Origin: Brachybacterium sp036311905
GTDB lineage: Bacteria > Actinomycetota > Actinomycetes > Actinomycetales > Dermabacteraceae
Assembly (NCBI RefSeq): GCF_036311905.1
Contig: NZ_JAZDCH010000026.1
Location: 62,001 to 126,000 of the forward strand
Reading direction: 5' to 3'
DNA length: 64,000 bases
This document shows, piece after piece, positions 52,601 through 58,421 of this stretch; position 1 is the stretch's first letter, and every line of letters starts with the position of its first letter. The position numbers and the translations under genes are program-made. The notes below the pieces were generated by a model. The model was given only the letters and a program-made list of their open reading frames with translations, did not search any database and was not told the DNA's origin.

Positions 52601-52914
52601 CCGGCCGGCACCTCGAAGGTCGAGGCGTAGACGCCCTCGTCCCCGGTCGGCGCGAGCTTCGTGGCCTCGCAGTCGGCGATCCAGTCGTCGTCGCAGCCGA
52701 GCTCCGCCTGCAGCGACCCGGCGAGCACCGGGTCGTTCGGGCCGACGGCCCGAACCATCGGCGCGGTCCCCAGCAGGCTGGCGCCCGCCAGCAGCAGGGC
52801 GCCGATGACGGCAATCGCGCGCACGCGCGCGAGATGCGCGTCCGCGGAGCGGGCCGAGCCCGCGGAGCGCGGGCTCGGCAGGGGGTCGAGAGAGCGTGAC
52901 CTCGAGGGGGGCAT
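46609..52914 (-). CDS. Cell-wall-anchored amylopullulanase (two GH13 domains)
   Basis: 2101 residues. Signal peptide ~30-56. First X25-type starch-binding module ~63-158. GH13 alpha-amylase domain ~175-735: nucleophile Asp435 in GFRID, acid Glu470 in FGEVYD, Asp540 in GNHD. Ig-like module ~740-832. Two more X25 modules ~848-945 and ~948-1048. Pullulanase-type GH13 region ~1060-1955: YNWGYDP 1428-1434, Asp1549 in GFRFD, Glu1586 in GEGW, Asp1719 in DAHDN. Then eight or so EEPGDGTGT-type repeats (1964-2027), an LARTG sortase signal (2058-2062), a hydrophobic helix and a charged tail. Both active sites look complete, so it should cut alpha-1,4 and alpha-1,6 bonds of starch, glycogen or pullulan at the cell surface. 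LAxTG suggests a class E sortase, which is not encoded here. Confidence 0.93.
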   Translation of the reverse strand: MPPSRSRSLDPLPSPRSAGSARSADAHLARVRAIAVIGALLLAGASLLGTAPMVRAVGPNDPVLAGSLQAELGCDDDWIADCEATKLAPTGDEGVYASTFEVPAGQWELKVAVGGSWDESYGLDGGEDNIPLAVAAPTKVTFRFDAATHRLSVALADASGDYTDADADLAEEPYRHPGDGQVFYFVLTDRFENGDTSNDEGGLEGDKHSTGYDPTDKGFYQGGDLAGLRSQLDYIEGLGVSAIWLTPSFTNKPVQGEGENASAGYHGYWITDFTTIDPHLGTNQELKDLIDDAHSRGIKVYFDIITNHTADLIDYEEGTYSYVDQATSPYLDANGDPVDVTALAQSSDFPELDAATSFPYTPVRSEENTVMVPGVLNDVTLYHNRGNSTWTGESVTFGDFDGLDDLMTEDPVVLETMEDIYTTWMDFGIDGFRIDTVKHADFSFWQHFTQTLVDHQAATPAGEDFFTFGEVYDADAELLSPYVRDTEMDSVLDFAFQAAATNWAKGYTAQGLASLYADDDLYTTASSSSADLPTFLGNHDMGRIGYLLKDSDRVDERTALANETMLLTRGQPVIYYGDEQGFAGDGVDKDARQSMFASQVGSYLDDTLVDGSAYGSGDHFDEEAALYTLISELASLRTSTPALSTGAQIELYAEDGAGIYAFSRVDRDEKIEHLVALNNASAEKTVTLTTLTPGATYTTLYGTDQTVTADADGSVTLTVPALSAVVLVADQQVAAAGDAQSISLGLADGAEVSGTAPITADVADDRWAETTFSYRLAGDPTWTSLGTAEDDSPRVFHDVSDLPTGALVEYRAVSTDAAGNHVAASATAVVGADLSAAGSSDDGSGSEGEGAFVTLPGSHNAAMGCSGDWDPSCTAAALSLDADSGLYTGTFSIPAGSYEYKVAVGGSWDENYGAGGVPGGDNITYTSEGGDVTFWYDPTTHVVASSADGPFVTLPGSFNAALGCPEDWMPSCMRSWMQDADGDGIYTFTTDAIPSGSYETKVVHGGSWSENYGIDGAPDGANYSFSTQAGEVVTFSYDISTHVLTIESEDPLTAGEGKQLAHFVDADTIAWPDYLASEGADAKSFQLWSAPTGGLGIADGAITGGQQLGTLSLRDGSLTDEELTNRAHLASFLALDLEGVTDAELEEALRGELMVAQIAEDGTIEAFTGLQIPGVLDALYANAAEGAALGPVFGEDGSVTLSLWAPTATTVTLQLFDGVGAVTSDADRTASELSAELAAATPTEVVMERGEDGVWTASGPADWEDLAYRYAVEVYVPSTGAVETNLVTDPYSTGLTLNSTHSVLLDLDDPRWAPEIWSGTAAPVVEQFADQTIYELHVRDFSAGDEALSEDLRGTYAAFGAEDSAGTDRLQELSDAGITTVHLLPTFDIATIEEDRAEQAVPDIPSDAGPASTEQQAAVSAVADQDAYNWGYDPLHYMTPEGSYATEGNQVGGDRTSEFRSMVGNLHDMGLQVVLDQVYNHTAASGQDEDSVLDRIVPGYYQRLSLQGTVETSTCCSNVATENAMAQKLMVDSTVLWARQYHVDGFRFDLMGHSSVENMLAVRAALDELTLENDGVDGSAIYLYGEGWNFGEVADNARFTQATQGQLGGTSIGAFNDRQRDAVHGGSPFDTDKRTNQGFGNGSSTMPNGHSEASEEEQYRTLLHQTDLIRLGLAGNLADYELLASDGEITRGDALDYNGAPAGFATRPEESVNYVDAHDNEALYDVNVWKLPEDASMETRVRMNNLSLATVTLGQSPSFWAGGTDLLRSKSMDRDSYNSGDHFNTIDWSETTNGFGNGLPVEEKNGEAWDLITPMLEDESLTPSAEDIALSSDVSLDLLRLRSSSNLFTLGDADLITQKVTFPNAGADATAGLLVMRIDDTVGEDADSALDGIVVVFNASGEPITEAIDGMEGLDYELSPIQADGSDEVVKGSTWDASTGTATVPAATVAVFVAPQAGGGDDGEEPGDGTGTEEPGDGTGTEEPGDGTPTEEPGDGNGSEQPGDGTSSEQPGDGTTTEQPGDGTTTDGTAGSDGDAGSDGTTDGDASAEVGQEDGGPLARTGLDLLPVVGMSAAAIALGVGLVARARSLRAAKSEGGDDDG
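46834..47025 (-). repeat. 27-bp coding repeats, wall-spanning stalk of amylopullulanase
   Basis: Tandem units encode a ~9-residue acidic motif of the type E-P-G-D-G-T-x-T-E, about seven to eight times. This is a typical wall-spanning stalk before a sortase signal and is prone to copy-number change. Confidence 0.8.
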
Positions 52915-53020
52915 GCGGGACTCCTTCGTCCGGGCGGGGGTCGGGGGACGGGCGGGGCTCGGGACGCCGACGGCCGGAGGGGGACTGCCGGATCGGACTG
53001 GTTCAGCGGTGGATCAGTGT

Positions 53021-53037
53021 CTTGCAGTTCTTGCAAG
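53021..53037. promoter_or_regulatory. TGCAAG-type inverted repeat, candidate MalR/LacI operator 1
   Basis: CTTGCAGTTCTTGCAAG holds CTTGCA and TGCAAG half-sites in inverted order. It lies about 107 bp upstream of the amylopullulanase start, downstream of the possible -10 box, where bound repressor would block elongation. Confidence 0.5.
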
Positions 53038-53059
53038 CTCCCATGGCGCCTCCGTGCGC

Positions 53060-53065
53060 AGGGTA
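53060..53065 (-). promoter_or_regulatory. Possible -10 box of amylopullulanase
   Basis: TACCCT on the minus strand, about 146 nt before the start at 52914, lying between the two candidate operators. No clear -35 element. Confidence 0.4.
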
Positions 53066-53119
53066 GCTCGCGCCGACCATACGAGGCACGGTGAATCGGC
53101 TCAAGCGGTTCGGCAGGAT

Positions 53120-53135
53120 CTGCAAGATCTTTCAG
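53120..53135. promoter_or_regulatory. TGCAAG-type palindrome, candidate MalR/LacI operator 2
   Basis: CTGCAAGATCTTTCAG is a 16-bp palindrome with one mismatch (CTGCAAGATCTTGCAG would be perfect). It is about 99 bp from operator 1, a spacing that would allow looping. Confidence 0.5.
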
Positions 53136-53182
53136 TCACGAGTCGGTCACGGACGGGGGGCCGGGTGAGTAGGGTGCGACCC

Positions 53183-53612
53183 ATTTCGTCGACACCCCCA
53201 GCCCCCGCGCCCGACGCTCCGGACACTCCCGCGGCTCCGAATGCGCCCGACGCACCCGGGGCGGTCGGCGCGCCCGACGGCGCGGATGCGCCCGTCGTCC
53301 ACGGCACCGTTGACACCCGCACGGGCGGACCGATGCTCGGCGGCGAGCGCGAGCAGCTCGACGCCTGGATCGCGGAGTACCGCCTGGCCCTGCTGCTGAA
53401 GATCGACGGCCTGACCCCGGCGTAGCTCGCCGAGCGCTCGGCGCCGTCGGCCCTGAGCCTCGCGGGGATCGTCCGGCACCTGGCCGAGGTCGAGGAGTAC
53501 TCGCTGCGGGACCCTGCGCTGGATTTTCACGCACCTCATCGAGGAGTACGCCCGCCATCTCGGGCACATGGACCTGCTGCGCGAGCGCATCGACGGCGCG
53601 ACCGGCTACTGA
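53183..53612 (+). pseudogene. DinB/DUF664-family pseudogene
   Basis: Three separate lesions. The expected start codon, 7 nt after a TAGGGT box (53170-53175), is ATT (53183), probably a decayed ATG. An in-frame TAG at 53423-53425 interrupts the conserved GLTPA-x-LAERSAPSALSLAGIVRHLAEVE region. A central deletion then joins EVEEYSL to the C-terminal segment read in another frame, LRWIFTHLIEEYARHLGHMD...RIDGATGY, ending at TGA 53610-53612. Intact relatives have ~165 residues and bind a metal with three His. The N-terminus is a Pro/Ala-rich stretch. No functional product is expected. Confidence 0.8.
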
Positions 53613-53617
53613 GCGCC

Positions 53618-53678
53618 GGCCGACGGGCGGGTCGGGCCGACGGGCGGGTCGGTCGACGGGTGATCCGGCCGACGGGCG
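53618..53678 (+). repeat. GC-rich 17-bp tandem repeat, inverted relative of 46211 repeat
   Basis: Two identical 17-bp units, GGCCGACGGGCGGGTCG, at 53618-53634 and 53635-53651, then two degenerate ones. The reverse complement of the unit aligns with the 18-bp unit at 46211 after a 1-2 bp gap, so related repeats flank the amylopullulanase in opposite orientation. Confidence 0.55.
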
Positions 53679-53689
53679 CCCCGGGCCCC

Positions 53690-54481
53690 TCAGCTCGACG
53701 TGGAGATCGCCAACAGCGCGTTCGGCGAGGCGAACAGGCTGGTCAGCATCGTGATGGCGGCGTAGGCCGTGAGCACGGTGCACAGCAGCCATTCGCGCTT
53801 CGAGCCGGCGTCGCCGAGGATCGGCAGGGCCACGTCGCCGCTGCGCTGCCAGACGTCGGAGGCGAGGCCCTTCGGCGGCTTCGCCACGAGCGGCCAGGTC
53901 GGGAAGGGGATCCCGTCGGTCGTCAGGAGATCGCCGACGAGGTGGGTCACGCAGCCGACGGCGACGGCGGCTGGCAGCCAGAACGCGGGGTCGGGCGCGA
54001 TGACGGCGATCATGAGGGCGGCGACGATGCCCACGATCCACGGCAGCAACAGGCCGTCGACCATCTTCAGGGTCCGCGTGCCGAAGGCGCACATCGCCCC
54101 CACCAGGAGCGCGGCCCCCGTCTGCACCTCGCCGAGGACCGGCAGCCGCAGCGCCCAGTCCACGGTGTTCACCAGCATCGCGAGGCCCGTGAACACGGCG
54201 ACGGCGAGGAGGGTGTGGGTCGCCCCGCGATGCCCCGCGAAGGAGCTGACCGTGCGGGCGATGGCCTTCGTGAAGCCGCCGGCGGAGCGTGAGATCGTCG
54301 CGCTGGGATGGTCGACGTCGGGCAGCAGCGCCGCGCCCGTCGCGACGACGGCGCCGGAGATCACCTGACCGCTGTCCAGGTCCCACAGGCCCAGTCCGAT
54401 GGGGTGCCCCAGCACCTGCACCGAGCCCGCCAGAGCCATCCATGCCGCCGTGCCGCTGATCGCGTGATGTCCGCCCATCAT
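53690..54481 (-). CDS. Membrane metal-dependent hydrolase (DUF457/YdjM-like)
   Basis: About 263 residues from the ATG at 54481 (GAGGAGG upstream; a second ATG follows immediately). Features: N-terminal MMGGHHAISG, the metal-ligand motif LLPDVDHPSAT, HRGATHT, then CVTHLVGDLLTTDGIPFPTWP. These His/Asp motifs lie between about five hydrophobic helices, as in DUF457/YdjM proteins. A role in membrane-linked phospho- or lipid hydrolysis is assumed for the family; the substrate is unknown. In-frame sequence upstream of 54481 is not protein-like and includes the permease remnant on the other strand. Confidence 0.78.
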   Translation of the reverse strand: MMGGHHAISGTAAWMALAGSVQVLGHPIGLGLWDLDSGQVISGAVVATGAALLPDVDHPSATISRSAGGFTKAIARTVSSFAGHRGATHTLLAVAVFTGLAMLVNTVDWALRLPVLGEVQTGAALLVGAMCAFGTRTLKMVDGLLLPWIVGIVAALMIAVIAPDPAFWLPAAVAVGCVTHLVGDLLTTDGIPFPTWPLVAKPPKGLASDVWQRSGDVALPILGDAGSKREWLLCTVLTAYAAITMLTSLFASPNALLAISTSS

Positions 54482-54627
54482 GGGGCATCGTCCTCCTCGG
54501 GAACCGGTCCAATGCGCCCCCACCAAGGGAAGGTCGCGGATGAAACCGCTGGTGGGACGCAGGATGTCGCCGGGCAGGAGGGGCCGTCGGCAGAGTACTG
54601 GCGGGAGCCGACAGGCCAGAGCCGAGA

Positions 54628-54681
54628 GCGCTCCTCGGCGCGCCCTACTTCCTCTGGCTGCTCTGGCGGTCGCGGGCCTGA
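54628..54681 (+). pseudogene. 3'-terminal fragment of a second FecCD permease gene
   Basis: Eighteen codons reading ALLGAPYFLWLLWRSRA then TGA, the canonical C-terminus of FecCD permeases. Forty-eight of 54 bases match the end of the intact fused permease (46151-46204), in the same orientation. No homology is recognised upstream of it. It is either the scar of a deleted paralogous transporter or one arm of a direct repeat bounding the 8.4-kb amylopullulanase segment. Confidence 0.75.
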
Positions 54682-54705
54682 GGGGTCCCCGCGTCACCGC
54701 CACGG

Positions 54706-54711
54706 TACCGT
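54706..54711 (+). promoter_or_regulatory. -10 box, leaderless promoter of glutaminase
   Basis: TACCGT, 6 nt before GTG 54718, with no ribosome binding site. Confidence 0.55.
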
Positions 54712-54717
54712 CGGGGC

Positions 54718-55761
54718 GTGACCGACGCGCAGACCTCCCTGACCCGGTACCTCGACCGACTACTGGCGGCGCTCGCGACCGCGACCGCGAGCGGCGACCC
54801 CGACGCGGTGCTGCCCGATCGCGGGATCATCGGCAGCGCCGAGGCGGACGGCGAGATCCCGGCGCTCTCCCGCCTCTCCGGGGCTCGCGAGGACCACCTC
54901 GGGGCGGCGGTCTGCGATGTCGACGGCGAGATCAGCGCAGCCGGCAGCGACCACCCCTTCCCGCTGCAGTCCATCTCCAAGGCCTTCGCCTACGGCGCCG
55001 CGATCGACCTCCACGGCATGGAGTACGTGGACTCCGTCGTGGACGAGGAGCCGACGGGGGAGGAGTTCAACGCCCTCAGCATCGACCGCCACACCCGCAA
55101 GCCCAAGAACCCGCTGGTGAACATCGGTGCGATCCGCACCCACGCGATGCTCGGCACCACCCGCTCCGAGCGCGCCGAGCGGCTGCGCGCGATGCTCGAC
55201 GCCGCCGCCGGGCGGTCCCTGGACCTGCATCGCGAGACCGTCGACGAGGAGCTCGCCACCTCGGACCGCAACCTCGCGCTCGCCTACATGCTGCGCGCGG
55301 CGGGGTCGATGGACGAGGACGCGGTGGAGGTCGTCGAGGGATACGTCGAGGGCTGCGGCGTGCTCACCACCGTCACCGACCTCGCCGTCATGGCCGCGAC
55401 CCTCGCCGCGGGCGGCCGCAACCCCCTGACCGGGGAGCGGGTCTTCTCGCGCATCGCCGCCCGGCAGGTGCTCTCGGTGATGATGACCTGCGGCATGTAC
55501 GACAACGCGGGGGACTGGGTGAGCGATGTCGGCCTGCCCGCGAAGTCCGGGGTGGGCGGCGGCATCATCGCGGCGCTGCCCTCCCGGTTCGGGGTCGCGA
55601 GCTACGCCCCGCAGCTGGACCTGCACGGCAATTCGGTGCGGGGCACCCTGTTCTTCGAGCGGCTCAGCGCCGATTTCGACCTGCACATGCTCGACGGGAC
55701 CGCGGCGCTGGATCTCGAGGAGCGCGCCCGGGAGCTGCTCGCGGCGGGGGAGGCGCGGTGA
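54718..55761 (+). CDS. glsA: Glutaminase (serine beta-lactamase-like fold)
   Basis: 347 residues. The catalytic Ser-x-x-Lys is in FPLQSISKAFAYG (Ser near 84). NPLVNIGAI carries the conserved Asn, DRNLALAYMLR and the Tyr of MYDNAG complete the site, and SGVGGGIIAALP is the C-terminal oxyanion segment. It hydrolyses L-glutamine to glutamate and ammonia; relatives aid acid resistance or salt tolerance. The NAGAI motif of most homologues reads NIGAI here. The next gene overlaps its stop (GTGA). Confidence 0.92.
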   Translation: MTDAQTSLTRYLDRLLAALATATASGDPDAVLPDRGIIGSAEADGEIPALSRLSGAREDHLGAAVCDVDGEISAAGSDHPFPLQSISKAFAYGAAIDLHGMEYVDSVVDEEPTGEEFNALSIDRHTRKPKNPLVNIGAIRTHAMLGTTRSERAERLRAMLDAAAGRSLDLHRETVDEELATSDRNLALAYMLRAAGSMDEDAVEVVEGYVEGCGVLTTVTDLAVMAATLAAGGRNPLTGERVFSRIAARQVLSVMMTCGMYDNAGDWVSDVGLPAKSGVGGGIIAALPSRFGVASYAPQLDLHGNSVRGTLFFERLSADFDLHMLDGTAALDLEERARELLAAGEAR

Positions 55762-56255
55762 TCCTCGTCCGCTCCCTCGAGCCCGCCCAGTGGGCGATCT
55801 GGCGGCAGCTGCGGCTGCGCGCGCTGAAGGACTCCCCTGAGGCCTTCGGCAGCTCCCTCGCCGCCACCCTCGAGCGGGAGGCGCGCGAGGGCGAGGCGTT
55901 CTGGCGCGGCTACTTCTCCGAGACCGGTCCGGTCCTCATCGCGGAGCTGGACGGCGTGCCGGCCGGGATGGCCCGCCTGGTGGTGGAGGACCCGGCCGAC
56001 TCCGCCCACCTCTACTCGCTGTGGGTGGCCCCCGAGGCCCGGGGCCGCGGCGCGGGCGAGCAGCTGCTCCGGACCGCCGCGGACTGGCTCGCCGCCCGGC
56101 ATCCGGGGACGGCGCTGCGCCTCGACGTCGTCGCGACGAACCGGCCCGCGCGACGCCTCTACGAGCGCCTGGGCTTCACCGTGCTCGGCCCGAACCCCGA
56201 GGACGACGCCGAACTGGTGATGGAGCAGCGCCTCGAGCCCCGCCCCGATCGGTAG
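55758..56255 (+). CDS. GNAT-family N-acetyltransferase
   Basis: 165 residues. Motif A is SLWVAPEARGRGAGEQLL, and the beta-bulge motif is VVATNRPARRLYERLGF. Single GNAT domain; substrate unknown. Translationally coupled to glutaminase. Its TAG stop (56253-56255) is also the first half of the TAGACT -10 box of the next gene. Confidence 0.88.
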   Translation: MILVRSLEPAQWAIWRQLRLRALKDSPEAFGSSLAATLEREAREGEAFWRGYFSETGPVLIAELDGVPAGMARLVVEDPADSAHLYSLWVAPEARGRGAGEQLLRTAADWLAARHPGTALRLDVVATNRPARRLYERLGFTVLGPNPEDDAELVMEQRLEPRPDR

Positions 56256-56258
56256 ACT
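56253..56258 (+). promoter_or_regulatory. -10 box, leaderless promoter of DUF5926 gene
   Basis: TAGACT, 7 nt before ATG 56266. It overlaps the stop codon of the GNAT gene. Confidence 0.55.
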
Positions 56259-56265
56259 CCCCGCC

Positions 56266-57096
56266 ATGAGCTCCACCTCCGGCAACGCCCTGGTCCGCCG
56301 CCCCTTCGAGGGCCTCCCCGTCGAGCAGGAGCTGGTCGCCATGCGCCAGCTGATCCCCGCCGCGACCCTGCGGGCCCGCACCACCGCCGAGCACGGCGGC
56401 CTCGACGTCCAGCTCGCGACGGTCCTGCCGATGGCCTGGCCCGGCGTGCGCCGCACCGACGGCACCGTCACCGTCGGCGTCCAGGCGCCCTACCCGGGCG
56501 GGGACCTCTCCCGCGGTCTCGGCGCCGCGATCGTGCAGGCCGCCGCGCTCGAGCCGGGCAACGCCGTCACCTCCGTGACCGTCGAGGACGACTCGCCGCG
56601 GCTGCAGGACGTCCTCGACCTCGACGGCGAGTTCGCCTTCGAGATCCACGACACCTTCGACTTCTGGCTCGACCCCAGCGCCGAGCGCACCGGCGAGATC
56701 CAGCAGGCGATCGAGCAGGCGAACGACGCGATCATGACCACCCGCGCCGTGACCGGCCTGGACCACGCCTACTGGGTCGACGCGGGCGCCAAGGACCATG
56801 TGCGCTGGGTGCTCGACGCCGACGAGGACCGCGTGATCGACGCCGTGACCCGCCTCCACGCGCGGCGCCAGTCGGCGATCTGCGAGGGCTCGAAGTACGT
56901 CGGCTCCTTCCGCGCGGAGGGCCTCGCGATCCCCGTCTGGGACATCGACAAGGGCCTCGGCGTCGAGGCCGTCGACGCGGCGGCCGAGGAGTTCCGGGCC
57001 CGTTTCGAGGAGGCCCTCGCCTCGACGGAGCCGCTCACCCCCGCCGAGCGCCGCGCCCGCGGCGGCATCGTCGCCCGTCAGGTGACCCTGCGATGA
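56266..57096 (+). CDS. DUF5926-family protein
   Basis: 276 residues, soluble, no signal or membrane segment. It matches the actinobacterial DUF5926 family: an N-terminal PFEGLPVEQELVAMRQLIPAATLRARTT, FDFWLDP in the middle, YWVDAGAKDHVRWVLDADEDRVIDA, and a C-terminal VWDIDKGLG region. The last ~70 residues are rich in Ala, Glu and Arg. Function unknown. Its stop overlaps the GT2 start (ATGA), which implies a shared process. Confidence 0.75.
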   Translation: MSSTSGNALVRRPFEGLPVEQELVAMRQLIPAATLRARTTAEHGGLDVQLATVLPMAWPGVRRTDGTVTVGVQAPYPGGDLSRGLGAAIVQAAALEPGNAVTSVTVEDDSPRLQDVLDLDGEFAFEIHDTFDFWLDPSAERTGEIQQAIEQANDAIMTTRAVTGLDHAYWVDAGAKDHVRWVLDADEDRVIDAVTRLHARRQSAICEGSKYVGSFRAEGLAIPVWDIDKGLGVEAVDAAAEEFRARFEEALASTEPLTPAERRARGGIVARQVTLR

Positions 57097-58421
57097 ACGG
57101 CGCGGGGCCCCTGACGACCCTCCGGCCCGAGCGGGTCGCCGTCGTCATCCCCGCCAAGAACGAGGCGGAGCGGATCGAGGCCACGATCCGTTCCGCGCGC
57201 GAGATCCGCGGTGTGGATCTCGTGGTGGTCGTCGACGACGGCTCAACCGACGCCACGTCCGCGGTCGCCATGGGGGCTGACGCCCTGGTCGTGCGCCACC
57301 GCTCGAACCAGGGCAAGGCCGCCGCGATGGCGACCGGGGCCCAGATGGTCGCGATCCGCGACGGCGCCGAGCGGGCCGAGGGCGGGGAGCGCTTCCGCGA
57401 GGAGCTCCACGCCGAGCCCCGCACCCCGGGACACACCGGCCCCCTCCCGGCGATCGACCCGGGCACCGACGTGCCCCGCGCCCTGCTCTTCCTCGACGCC
57501 GACATGGGTTCCTCCGCCTCCGCCGCCCAGGGGCTCGTGGACGCGGTGCTCGACGAGGGCGTCGACATGGCCATCGCGCTGCTGCCCCCGCAGGAGGGCG
57601 CCGCCGGGATGGGGATCGTGGTCCGCACCGCCCGCCGCGGGATCGAGCGCGCGACCGGCTGGCGCCCCGAGCAGCCCCTCTCCGGGACCCGCTGCATCAC
57701 CCGCGAGACCTGGGAGGCCTGCCAGCCGCTCGCCCCCGGCTGGGGCGTCGAGACCTCCCTCAGCATCGACGCGCTGAGCAGCGGCTTCTGGGTCAAGGAG
57801 ATCCCCGCGGACCTCCATCACCGCGCCACCGGCAAGGACCTCTCGGGGCAGCTGCACCGCGCCGCCCAGCTGCGCGACGTGCTGCGGGCCCTGGCCCGCC
57901 GGCGCCACACCATCGCGGACCTCGAGGAGTCGCCGGAGCCCGTCGGCGGCGAGGAGACCGAGGTGTGGACCCCGGAGCCCGAGTCCACCACGAGCCTCGC
58001 GCCCAGCGAGACGGCCCCCGCCGGCCCGACCTCCGATGCGTCGGCCGAGGAGCGTGCCGGCCGACGCCGCGCCACGCTCGCCGACCTCCCCGTCGACGGC
58101 GCGTTCAGCGACGACGAGACCCGCGCCCTCGGCGACGTCGACGCGGACGAGCTGGATGCGGCGCTGCGCGCCCTGCCCGTGGACGGTCGCTTCGCGCCCG
58201 ACGACGTCGTCTTCCTCGCGGGGACCGACCTCGCCCGGCTCGCGCAGCGCCTGGGCCGCGCCCCGGTCGACGGTCGCTTCACCCCCGAGCAGGCGGTCAT
58301 CATCGCCTCGCACTTGGGGACTCCCGAGCCCGAGCTGCCGGAGGGCCTGCGTCCGCCGATCAGCCCCGACGAGTACGCCTCCCTCGTCGTGCACGCCGCG
58401 GTCGAGGCCGAGAACTCCTGA
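57093..58421 (+). CDS. Family 2 glycosyltransferase with C-terminal PVDG triple repeat
   Basis: 442 residues. Residues ~12-275 are a GT-A fold: VAVVIPAKNEAERI at the nucleotide site, VVVDDGSTDAT, the metal-binding LLFLDADMG (DAD 135-137), and SGTRCITRETW. The overall look resembles GpgS-type glucosyltransferases. A ~50-residue acidic linker (~276-325) is followed by three copies of a PVDG-type motif starting at residues 333, 362 and 391, an exact 29-residue period. I do not recognise this repeat domain. It is coupled to DUF5926 by an ATGA overlap. Donor and acceptor sugars are unknown. Confidence 0.85.
   Translation: MNGAGPLTTLRPERVAVVIPAKNEAERIEATIRSAREIRGVDLVVVVDDGSTDATSAVAMGADALVVRHRSNQGKAAAMATGAQMVAIRDGAERAEGGERFREELHAEPRTPGHTGPLPAIDPGTDVPRALLFLDADMGSSASAAQGLVDAVLDEGVDMAIALLPPQEGAAGMGIVVRTARRGIERATGWRPEQPLSGTRCITRETWEACQPLAPGWGVETSLSIDALSSGFWVKEIPADLHHRATGKDLSGQLHRAAQLRDVLRALARRRHTIADLEESPEPVGGEETEVWTPEPESTTSLAPSETAPAGPTSDASAEERAGRRRATLADLPVDGAFSDDETRALGDVDADELDAALRALPVDGRFAPDDVVFLAGTDLARLAQRLGRAPVDGRFTPEQAVIIASHLGTPEPELPEGLRPPISPDEYASLVVHAAVEAENS
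58089..58350 (+). repeat. DNA encoding three 29-residue PVDG repeats
   Basis: Each 87-bp unit encodes PVDGxFxxDxxxxL...LxxxL with the same spacing. They are diverged at DNA level, so the duplication is old and presumably kept by selection. Confidence 0.7.

Noticed and set aside
49531..52899. A 1122-codon plus-strand open frame opposite the amylopullulanase
   Set aside because: The opposite strand encodes a full GH13 protein with intact catalytic motifs. The long open frame is a GC-skew effect with repetitive Val/Gly/Arg/Asp content.
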